This document shows, in pieces, positions 16,465 through 23,607 of a stretch of 64,000 bases of DNA; position 1 is the first letter of the stretch; each line of letters opens with the position of its first letter. The notes beneath the pieces were generated by a model. That model saw only the letters and a program-made list of their open reading frames with translations, was not told the origin of the DNA and searched no databases. Source of the DNA: Georgenia thermotolerans (GTDB lineage: Bacteria; Actinomycetota; Actinomycetes; Actinomycetales; Actinomycetaceae); contig NZ_VUKF01000002.1 of NCBI RefSeq assembly GCF_009193185.1, positions 112,773 to 176,772 of the forward strand. The letters run 5' to 3'. Position numbers and translations under genes: made by a program.

Positions 16465-18813
16465 ATGTCGAGGAGTGACGTGAAGAAGAACAGTGCGAAG
16501 CCGTCCCCCGGGCGTCGCTTTGTCGGAACAGTGGTGGTCCCCGGTCTGGCCCTCGGCCTGCTGACGCTGGGTGGCCCGGCGTACGCCGGGCCCCCCGCCG
16601 GCGCGGGCGGGAGCTGCAACGGCGTGGTGAACCAGCTCGCTCACCGCGGCGCCGTCCAGCAGAACCTGCTCAAGGCGGCGGCGAAGCAGAACGCCGACGT
16701 CATCGCCCGCCTCCAGGCCGAGAAGACGAAGCTGCAGACCCAGCAGAGCACCCTGACGACGCAGCTCGCCGACCTTCAGAAGGAGATCGCCGCGCTGGAC
16801 GCCGCGACGCAGGATCTGGAGCAGCAGGAGGCCGCAGCGGAGGCCCAGCTCGCCGACCTCACCTCTCGCCAGGCGGCTGCCAAGCAGGCCGTGGAGCAGA
16901 TGACGGCGGACCTGTCGGCGCTGACGACCCAGCGGCAGGCGGCCCAGGACGAGCTCGCCGGGCTGCAGGCGCAGCTCGACGGTGCCGACGCCACCCTCCA
17001 GTCCCTCAATGACGAGAAGCGCGCACTGGACGCGCAGATCGCCGATAAGCAGGCCGAGCTCGCCGCCGCGCAGAGCGAGCTGGACGGGCTGCGGGCGGAT
17101 GTCGCGACGGCCGAGCAGGCGGTGGCGGACCACCAGGCAGCCCTCCAGGCCGCCGAGCAGGCTCTGGCGGGGGCGCAGGACCGCGCCGCCGCGGCCGCCG
17201 ACGCGGTGACGCAGGCCGAGGCCGACGTCACCGCCGCCCAGGACGAGCTCACGCGGCTCCAGGCCGCCGGCGACACCGCCGCCGAGGCCCTGGCCGCCAA
17301 GCAGGCCGAGCTCGCCTCGGCACAGGACGTCCTCGCCGCTCGGCAGGCCGACGCCGCGAGCGCGCAGACGGCGCTCGAGGACAAGGTGGCCGAGGTCGCC
17401 GCCGAGCGCAGCGAGCTGACGCGGCTCCAGGCGGACGCGACCGCGGCGCAGAAGGCGCTGGACGACAAGCAGGCCGAGATCGCCGCCGCGCAGAAGACGC
17501 TCAGCGAGAAGGAGGCGGCAGCTTCCGCCGCGGCCGACAAGGTCACCACCACCCAGGCCCAGCTCGCCGCCCTTCCGGGCCAGATCAGCCAGCTCCAGGC
17601 CGAGATCGCCACCACCCAGACGGCGATCAACGCGAAGCAAGCGCAGCTCACGACCGCGCAGAACGAGCTCCGGGCACTCCAGGACCAGAAGACGGCACTG
17701 GAGCGGGAGATCGCTGGCCTGAAGGTGGACCTCGAGAAGGCCAACGGCGTGGGCAACAAGCGCAAGATCCAGGATCAGATCACGGAGAAGGAAGGCCTGC
17801 TGGCCACCGTCAACAGCCAGATCACGAACAAGAACGCCGAGATCGCCGGGTTCAGCGGCGACCTCAAGGCGCTCCAGGACCGGATCGCCGCGCTCAACGC
17901 CGACCTCACCGCCAAGCAGGCCGAGAGCAGCCGGCTGCAGACCCAACTCGCCACCGACCAGCAGGCGCTGGCTGCCGCCAACCAGGCCGTCACCGACGCG
18001 TCCGCGGCGCTCGCGGCCCCCCGGGATCAGTTGCCGGGGCTGCAGGCCGCCGCGTCCGACGCGCGCTCGGCTGTCGACACGCAGGGCGCGCATGTCGCCG
18101 ACCTCGAGGGGGCCCTCCCGGGCCTCCGCGCGGCCGTCGAGGACGCCAACCGGGCGGTCGAGGAGCAGCAGGCCCGCGTCGCGGCCCTCGAGGCCGAGGT
18201 GCCCGACCTCGCGAGCGCCGACGAGCAGGCACGCGCCGCGATCGCGGCCCAGCAGGCCACGCTCGAGGACCTGCAGGCCACGTTGGCGACGCGCCAGGCG
18301 GCGCTGGACGCGGCGAACCAGGAGATCGCCGACCAGTCCGCACGGCTCAGCCAGGCCCGGCAGGACCTGGCCGACGCGCAGACCGCGCTGGGGACCGCCT
18401 CCAAGCTGGCCGGCGAGAAGCAGGCCACGGTGGACGCCCTGAACCGGGACGTGGACGGGCTGAGCACTGAGATGGCCGGCCTCAACACCCGCATCACGGC
18501 GGTGGAGAAGGAGATCCTCGGCCTCGAGGGCCAGGTCGCCCCCCTGCTGACCCAGCTGACCGACCTCGACAACCAGACCAGCGCCAAGGAGGCCGAGCTC
18601 ACGGCCCTCCAGTCGCAGCTGACCGCCCTGGACAAGCAGGTCGTCGACGCCCAGGCCGTGCTGCGCACGCTGCAGACGGCGAAGGGCAACAACAAGGACA
18701 AGATCGCTGCCCAGCAGGCGGTCGTGACCGATCTGCAGAAGAAGCTCGGCGACGTGCAGACCCAGATCGGCCAGATCGACGGGCAGATCGCCAACGGGGG
18801 CTGCGCGGTCTGA
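16465..18813 (+). CDS. Secreted giant coiled-coil protein with a cysteine at each end
   Basis: A 782-residue protein. The ATG at 16465 follows GGGGGC; a GTG at 16480 behind GAGGAG is a good alternative and keeps the signal peptide (RRFVGTVVVPGLALGLLTLGGPAYAG, cut near residue 40). The mature chain is almost all heptad-like helix rich in Ala, Gln, Leu and Glu/Asp (for example QAELAAAQSELDGLRAD), with no globular domain. The only two cysteines I see are C51 (GGSCNG) and C780 (NGGCAV), one at each end, and both lie in short Gly-rich caps. There is no sortase motif, lipobox, wall-binding repeat or NlpC/P60 domain. It could be a periplasmic or cell-surface spacer, fibre or scaffold; known coiled-coil hydrolase regulators are far shorter. 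A strong terminator follows, so it is monocistronic. Confidence 0.8.
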   Translation: MSRSDVKKNSAKPSPGRRFVGTVVVPGLALGLLTLGGPAYAGPPAGAGGSCNGVVNQLAHRGAVQQNLLKAAAKQNADVIARLQAEKTKLQTQQSTLTTQLADLQKEIAALDAATQDLEQQEAAAEAQLADLTSRQAAAKQAVEQMTADLSALTTQRQAAQDELAGLQAQLDGADATLQSLNDEKRALDAQIADKQAELAAAQSELDGLRADVATAEQAVADHQAALQAAEQALAGAQDRAAAAADAVTQAEADVTAAQDELTRLQAAGDTAAEALAAKQAELASAQDVLAARQADAASAQTALEDKVAEVAAERSELTRLQADATAAQKALDDKQAEIAAAQKTLSEKEAAASAAADKVTTTQAQLAALPGQISQLQAEIATTQTAINAKQAQLTTAQNELRALQDQKTALEREIAGLKVDLEKANGVGNKRKIQDQITEKEGLLATVNSQITNKNAEIAGFSGDLKALQDRIAALNADLTAKQAESSRLQTQLATDQQALAAANQAVTDASAALAAPRDQLPGLQAAASDARSAVDTQGAHVADLEGALPGLRAAVEDANRAVEEQQARVAALEAEVPDLASADEQARAAIAAQQATLEDLQATLATRQAALDAANQEIADQSARLSQARQDLADAQTALGTASKLAGEKQATVDALNRDVDGLSTEMAGLNTRITAVEKEILGLEGQVAPLLTQLTDLDNQTSAKEAELTALQSQLTALDKQVVDAQAVLRTLQTAKGNNKDKIAAQQAVVTDLQKKLGDVQTQIGQIDGQIANGGCAV

Positions 18814-18822
18814 CGACCGGGT

Positions 18823-18861
18823 CCGGGGTGGGGCGAGCGGACAGCGCTCGCCCCACCCCGG
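18823..18861 (+). terminator. Terminator of the coiled-coil gene
   Basis: A perfect 17-base stem (CCGGGGTGGGGCGAGCG and complement) with a five-base loop, nine bases after the stop codon. Confidence 0.85.
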
Positions 18862-18948
18862 TTCTCGTGGGGGCCGCGATCTCGACACAAGGGACCGGCC
18901 CTGCGACCGTGTCTCCCGTCGGCTACCCAAGCGCCGACGGGAGGCACC

Positions 18949-19401
18949 ATGACCGAGACCCAGGGCCTGCGCCTCGAGCTCGACACCGTCCTCGACGCTC
19001 CGCGCGACGCCGTCTTCCGCATGCTCACCGAACCCGCCGGGCTGGCGCGGTGGTGGGGCCCGGCGGGGTTCACCACGCCGGAGATCGCGCTGGACCTCCG
19101 GCCGGGCGGGACCTACCGGCTCACCATGCAGCCGCCCACCGGTGAGCCGTTCCATCTCGCGGGCGAGTTCCTCGAGGTCGACTCGCCGCGCCGGCTCGTC
19201 TCCACCTTCCGGTGGGAGGAACCCACGCCGGACGACCGGGAGACCGTCGTCGCCATCGACCTCGAGGACCGGGGCAGCGCGACGCGCCTCACCCTGTCCC
19301 AGGGGACCTTCGCCACGCCGGAGCGGCTCGAGCTGCACCGCGGCGGGTGGACGGAGAGCTTCGAGAAGCTCCGGGCCGCGCTGGCGTCACCGGCCGCCTG
19401 A
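18949..19401 (+). CDS. SRPBCC (AHSA1-type) ligand-binding protein
   Basis: A 150-residue START/Bet v1-fold protein with the AHSA1 pattern: LDAPRDAVFRMLTEPAGLARWWGP near the start, LRPGGTYRLTM and a final HRGGWTESFEKLRAALA. Members bind hydrophobic ligands in a helix-grip cavity; in bacteria many sit beside ArsR-type regulators, but none is present here, so no ligand can be suggested. GGGAGGCACC precedes the ATG at 18949, a good ribosome site. It faces the M18 aminopeptidase tail to tail with 11 bases between the stops. Confidence 0.85.
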   Translation: MTETQGLRLELDTVLDAPRDAVFRMLTEPAGLARWWGPAGFTTPEIALDLRPGGTYRLTMQPPTGEPFHLAGEFLEVDSPRRLVSTFRWEEPTPDDRETVVAIDLEDRGSATRLTLSQGTFATPERLELHRGGWTESFEKLRAALASPAA

Positions 19402-19412
19402 ACCGGCGGCGG

Positions 19413-20666
19413 TCAGGCCCCGGCGAAGAACGCCGCGACCGCCGCAGCGAGCGCCACCGGGTCCGCGACGTGCGCCAGCTCGCGCGCCGAGTGCATCGAC
19501 AGCAGCGGCACGCCCACGTCGACGGTGCGGATGCCCAGGCGGGTGGCGGTGAGCGGCCCGATCGTCGAGCCGCACGGGATGGCGTTGTTCGACACGAACG
19601 GCTGCCACGGCACTCCGGCCTGCTCGCTCACCCGCGCCCACAGGGCCGCGCCGTGCGCGTCGGTGGTGTAGCGCTGGTTGGCGTTGATCTTCAGCAGCGG
19701 GCCGGCGCCCAGCATGGGCGTGTTGGCCGGGTCGTGCCGCTCGGGGTAGTTCGGGTGGACGCCGTGCCCGGCGTCGGCCGAGACGCACCACGAGCCCGCG
19801 TAGGCCCGCAGCCGCTCGTCGGTCGAGCCGGCCGACAGGCGTGTGAGCACGTCGTCCAGGAACGGCCCGCTGGCACCGGAGCGGGACTCCGAGCCGAGCT
19901 CCTCGTGGTCGAACGCGGCGAGCACGCTGATGTGGCCGGCGTCCTGCGGGGCGGCGAGCAGCGCGGTGAGCCCGGCGTGCACCGAGGAGAGGTTGTCCAT
20001 GCGTCCGGCCGCGAACAGCTCCTCGTCCTGCCCGAAGCGGCGCGGCGCCTGCGTGTCGGCGGTCAGCACGTCGTAGCCGACGACGTCGGCGGCCCGGACC
20101 CCGGCCGCGCCCGCCAGCCGGTCGAGGACGTCGCCGACCGAGCCGATGCCGAACACCGGCACCGTGTGGCGCTGCTTGTCGAGCTTCAGCCCCTCGTTGA
20201 CGGAACGGTCCAGGTGGATCGCCAGCTGGGGGATGCGCAGGTACGGCCCGGTCCGCACCAGGTGCTCGGCGCCGTCGCGGGTGACCAGCCGCCCGGCCAG
20301 CTCGAGCTCCCGGTCGAGCCAGGAGTTCAGCAGCGGCCCGCCGTAGACCTCGACGCCGGCCTGGAGCCACCCGTGGGCGGCGATCGTCGGGCGCGGCTTG
20401 AGCTTGAACCCGGGGGAGTCGGTGTGCGCGCCGAGGATGCGGAACGGCGTGACCGCGGTGGCTCCCTCGGCCTTCACCCAGGCGATGACCGCGCCGTCCC
20501 GGAGGACGTAGTGGCGCCCGGCGCCCGACCACGGCTCGGCCTCGCCCAGCTCGGTGAACCCGGCGGCGTCCAGGCGCCGGGCCACCTCGGCGGCCGCGTG
20601 GTAGGAGGACGGGGCGGCGGTGATGAAGTCGGCGAGGTCGGCGATGTATCCAGCGGTGTCGATCAC
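19413..20666 (-). CDS. M18 family aminopeptidase
   Basis: A dodecameric di-zinc aminopeptidase of about 417 residues, which usually removes N-terminal acidic or other residues in the cytoplasm. Metal ligands and active-site motifs are visible: GAHTDSPGFKLKP for the first histidine and aspartate region, FDHEELGSESRSGA for the catalytic glutamates, and TIGPLTATRLGIRTVDVGVPLLSMHSARE near the C-terminus. The GTG at 20666 is chosen since it makes the family-typical opening (IDTAGYIADLADFITAAPSSYHA); a TTG four codons upstream is the alternative. Length matches the family. Confidence 0.92.
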   Translation of the reverse strand: MIDTAGYIADLADFITAAPSSYHAAAEVARRLDAAGFTELGEAEPWSGAGRHYVLRDGAVIAWVKAEGATAVTPFRILGAHTDSPGFKLKPRPTIAAHGWLQAGVEVYGGPLLNSWLDRELELAGRLVTRDGAEHLVRTGPYLRIPQLAIHLDRSVNEGLKLDKQRHTVPVFGIGSVGDVLDRLAGAAGVRAADVVGYDVLTADTQAPRRFGQDEELFAAGRMDNLSSVHAGLTALLAAPQDAGHISVLAAFDHEELGSESRSGASGPFLDDVLTRLSAGSTDERLRAYAGSWCVSADAGHGVHPNYPERHDPANTPMLGAGPLLKINANQRYTTDAHGAALWARVSEQAGVPWQPFVSNNAIPCGSTIGPLTATRLGIRTVDVGVPLLSMHSARELAHVADPVALAAAVAAFFAGA

Positions 20667-20711
20667 CCCTCGATCCAAGCACCCCGGCCGGGTTCTGGCG
20701 TGCCGCGTCCG

Positions 20712-21128
20712 CTACGGCAGCTGGTCGCCGTCGACGTACCACCACCGGCCGTCCTCGCGGACGAACCGGCTCACCTCGTGCAGCGTGCCGCGCCCGGCGC
20801 CCGACCGGTGGTGCGCCACGAACTCGACGACGCCCTCGGTGTCGAAGGGGCCGCCGGCGGCGCGCAGGACGTCCAGCCGGCGCCAGGTGAGGTCGTCGTC
20901 GAGCTTGAGGGTGTGCGGGCGGGTGGTCGGGTGCCAGGTGGCGAGCAGGTACGCCGCGTCACCCACGGCGAAGGCGCTGTAGCGCGAGCGCATGAGCGCC
21001 TCGGCCGTCGGCGGGTGCGGCCCGGCGGCGGTTGCGGCGTGGTAGCGGCCGCAGCAGACGCCGTAGCTCTCCCCGGACAGGCACGGGCAGCGGGCGTCGG
21101 GGGCGAGGGGCGTGGGCACGTGCGCCAT
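20712..21128 (-). CDS. YchJ-like protein with N-terminal SEC-C zinc motif
   Basis: A 138-residue protein from the ATG at 21128. The N-terminal CPCLSGESYGVCCGRYH is the SEC-C/YchJ cysteine pattern that binds one zinc; then ALMRSRYSAFAVGDAAYLLATW is the signature of the YchJ middle domain, an NTF2-like fold (HTLKLDDDLTWRRLDVL, then GVVEFVAHHR). Biochemical role unknown. The gene lies between the M18 aminopeptidase and a PLP enzyme, all on the minus strand but with gaps of 45 and 88 bases, so operon membership is uncertain. Confidence 0.85.
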   Translation of the reverse strand: MAHVPTPLAPDARCPCLSGESYGVCCGRYHAATAAGPHPPTAEALMRSRYSAFAVGDAAYLLATWHPTTRPHTLKLDDDLTWRRLDVLRAAGGPFDTEGVVEFVAHHRSGAGRGTLHEVSRFVREDGRWWYVDGDQLP

Positions 21129-21216
21129 TGTCACCCGCCGCCGGGTGGCGGCGTCGCGGCCAGGGCGCTCGCGGCCGGGGTGCCGGGCGTCGCGGGCCAC
21201 CGCACCGCTCGCTCAC

Positions 21217-22245
21217 CTATGCCGCCGCCGCCGCGACGACGGCGCGCGCCACCTGGTCCATCTCCGCCGCGCCGTAGCGGTGGTCGACGGGCAGGGAGAC
21301 GAGGTCGGTGCGCCAGCGCCGCTCGCGTGACAGGCCCGCCGGGCGGGGCCAGTACACCGGCCCGACGATCCCGGCCCGCGCGAGCCGGCGGATGACGGCG
21401 CCGGCGCGGTCGTGGCGCACCATGACGAAGCAGGGGGAGGCGTCGGGGTTGAGAACCTCGAGGCCGGCCTCCGCCAGCGCACCACGCAGCCGGACGGCGT
21501 TGGCCCGCCGGCGCGCCAGCAGGGCATCCCCGTCCAGGTTCGTGAGCACCTCCCGGGCCTGAGGGCTCATGGGGGAGGGCGCGAGCGCCTGGCCCATGAG
21601 CTCCTCGGCGCGGCCGAACAGCGCCTGGACCTCCGCCGCGCCCTCCCGGCCGTGGAGCGGGGCGCGCCTGCGCGCCGCGGCGTCGATCCGGAGCCGGGTG
21701 ATCTCCCGGTCGACGGCCCGGGGCGTCAGGCCCGGCGGGGCGGCCAGCCCGGTGACCCACGCGCCGTCGGGCACCGGGAGGAGCTTGCGCAGGCTCGCCA
21801 CCCGGTAGTCGCCGTCGGCATGGTCGGGGCCGAGCACGGAGTGCGTCTCGTCGACGACGACCGGGACGCCGCCGCGGCGGGCACGTGCGAGGACGCGAGC
21901 GAGCGCCGGCCCGGCGAGGTTGCCGAAGGTCTCGCAGTGCAGGACGGCCGCGCGGTCGGTCAGGGCCGCGGCCAGGGCACCGGGGTCCAGGAGGCAGCGT
22001 TCATCGGTGGCGACGGTGGTCACGTGCAGGCCCTCGAGCTGGAAGGGGAGCACCATGGTCGTGCAGTGGTGGTCCGGCACGAGCACGGTGGTCACCCCGC
22101 GGGCGCGCAGGTCCTGGGCGACCAGGCTGAGGGCCTGCCGCCCCGAGGCGACGAGCGTGGCGCCGTCGGGCACGAACAGGTCCGCGGCGCTCGCGGACCC
22201 CGGGCGCACCCCGAGCGCCGGGGCCTCGAACTCGTCGCCGATCAC
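21217..22245 (-). CDS. PLP-dependent aminotransferase-like protein (DegT-like fold)
   Basis: A 342-residue protein from the GTG at 22245, which follows GAGG by four bases. The opening [20 protein letters not shown] and [17 protein letters not shown] are the cofactor-phosphate region of fold type I PLP enzymes; [11 protein letters not shown] supplies the aspartate that pairs with the pyridine nitrogen; [18 protein letters not shown] holds the likely Schiff-base lysine, in the SxRKxxPxPxG form known from DegT-like enzymes linked with sugar or surface biosynthesis. No sugar genes surround it, so substrate is unknown. It diverges from def. Confidence 0.75.
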   Translation of the reverse strand: MIGDEFEAPALGVRPGSASAADLFVPDGATLVASGRQALSLVAQDLRARGVTTVLVPDHHCTTMVLPFQLEGLHVTTVATDERCLLDPGALAAALTDRAAVLHCETFGNLAGPALARVLARARRGGVPVVVDETHSVLGPDHADGDYRVASLRKLLPVPDGAWVTGLAAPPGLTPRAVDREITRLRIDAAARRRAPLHGREGAAEVQALFGRAEELMGQALAPSPMSPQAREVLTNLDGDALLARRRANAVRLRGALAEAGLEVLNPDASPCFVMVRHDRAGAVIRRLARAGIVGPVYWPRPAGLSRERRWRTDLVSLPVDHRYGAAEMDQVARAVVAAAAA

Positions 22246-22312
22246 GCCCTCAGTGTCGCCCCGGGCACCGCCGCCACCAGGGGCGGTGCGCGGTTCGTGC
22301 GACGATACGCCT

Positions 22313-22801
22313 ATGGCTTTCCGTGAGATCCGTGTTGTGGGCGACCCCGTGCTGCGCACCCCGTGCGAAGAGGTCACCGAGATCGATGGCCGCGTCCGGT
22401 CCCTCGTGGAGGACCTGCTGGAGACCGTGGACGCCGAGGGGCGTGCCGGGCTGGCCGCGAACCAGATCGGCGTCGGCCTGCGCGCCTTCTCGTGGAACAT
22501 CGACGACGAGATCGGCTACGTCATCAACCCGCGGATCGTCGAGCTCTCCGAGGACGAGTACCAGGACGGCGACGAGGGCTGCCTGTCCGTGCCCGGTCTG
22601 TGGTTCCCCACCCGCCGCGCCTGGTACGCCCGCGTCGAGGGCATCGACCTCGACGGCAAGCAGGTCGTGGTCGAGGGCGAGGAGCTCATGGCGCGCTGCC
22701 TGCAGCACGAGGTCGACCACCTCGACGGCATGCTCTACCTGGACCGGCTGGACAAGAACGTCCGCAAGAAGGCCATGAAGGCCATCCGCGAGCAGCTCTG
22801 A
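22313..22801 (+). CDS. def: Peptide deformylase
   Basis: Removes the formyl group from nascent proteins at the ribosome. 162 residues, ATG at 22313, with GACGAT six bases before it and no ribosome site, so likely leaderless. The three deformylase motifs are complete: GLAANQIG at 46-53, EGCLSVPG with C90 as metal ligand, and QHEVDHLDG with H132, E133 and H136. The basic helical tail ([17 protein letters not shown]) is typical of actinobacterial Def. It stands alone rather than beside fmt. Confidence 0.97.
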   Translation: MAFREIRVVGDPVLRTPCEEVTEIDGRVRSLVEDLLETVDAEGRAGLAANQIGVGLRAFSWNIDDEIGYVINPRIVELSEDEYQDGDEGCLSVPGLWFPTRRAWYARVEGIDLDGKQVVVEGEELMARCLQHEVDHLDGMLYLDRLDKNVRKKAMKAIREQL

Positions 22802-22963
22802 CGACACGCCGGCCGCGACACGCCCGCCCGCGGCGGCGGAGGGGTGGCGCCGGCCGGGCATTTTCGGGCATGATTGCCCCGTTCCGTCGCGCAGGTCACC
22901 CGCCTGGTCGTGGGCGAGGTCGTTGGGGAAGACGCACCTCGAAACAGACCAGGAGGAGTTGAC

Positions 22964-23464
22964 ATGAGTGGTGCCTTCACCCGCGGCGTCATTTTCGTGC
23001 ACTCTGCGCCCCGTGCGCTGTGCCCGCACATCGAGTGGGCGGCGGGCACGGTGCTCGACGCGCGCGTGAGCATGGAGTGGACGGCGCAGCCGGCCGCGCC
23101 GGGGATGTTCCGCGCCGAGTACTCCTGGATCGGTGCCGTGGGCACCGGGGCGCGCCTGGCGTCGGCGCTGCGCGGATGGACCCACCTGCGCTACGAGATC
23201 ACCGAGGAAGCGAGCCCGGGCTGCGACGGCGGACGCTGGTCGCACACCCCCGAGCTCGGGATCTTCCACGCGCAGACGGACACCCACGGCAACGTGGTCG
23301 TCCCGGAGGACCGCATCCGCGCAGCGCTCGAGCACGCCGCCGACCCCGCGCGGATGCGCCACGAGCTCAACCTCGCGCTCGGCCAGGCGTGGGACGACGA
23401 GCTGGAGCCCTTCCGGTACGCGGGCGCGGGTGCCCCCATCCGGTGGCTGCACCGCGTGGGCTGA
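22964..23464 (+). CDS. DUF3145 family protein
   Basis: A 166-residue cytoplasmic protein behind an excellent AGGAGGAG (22951-22958) at ATG 22964. It matches the actinobacterial DUF3145 family as I know it: FTRGVIFVHSAPRALCPHIEW, AEYSWIGAVGTGARLASAL, RYEITEEASPGCDGGRW, and a helical end. Function is unknown for the whole family. It is tail to tail with the sensor-kinase gene, sharing a two-way terminator. Confidence 0.88.
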   Translation: MSGAFTRGVIFVHSAPRALCPHIEWAAGTVLDARVSMEWTAQPAAPGMFRAEYSWIGAVGTGARLASALRGWTHLRYEITEEASPGCDGGRWSHTPELGIFHAQTDTHGNVVVPEDRIRAALEHAADPARMRHELNLALGQAWDDELEPFRYAGAGAPIRWLHRVG

Positions 23465-23555
23465 CCGGCACTATTGGGCTGACCGGCTGGGCTGAGCGGC
23501 CCCAGGTGGCCTGAGCGGGGCCCTCGTGGGCCCAGCTGCTTGCTCGCGGCACGAC

Positions 23556-23596
23556 GACGGCGCCCGCCCCCTTGCGTCGAGGGGGCGGGCGCCGTC
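23556..23596. terminator. Two-way terminator between DUF3145 and the kinase fusion
   Basis: A 17-base perfect stem (GACGGCGCCCGCCCCCT and complement) with a seven-base loop lies between two convergent stops; it can serve both strands. Confidence 0.8.
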
Positions 23597-23607
23597 GCCG
23601 TGTCCGG

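Noticed and set aside
16465..18813. Cell-wall hydrolase or its EnvC-type activator
   Set aside because: No NlpC/P60, CHAP or LytM domain follows the coiled coil; the chain ends with NGGCAV.
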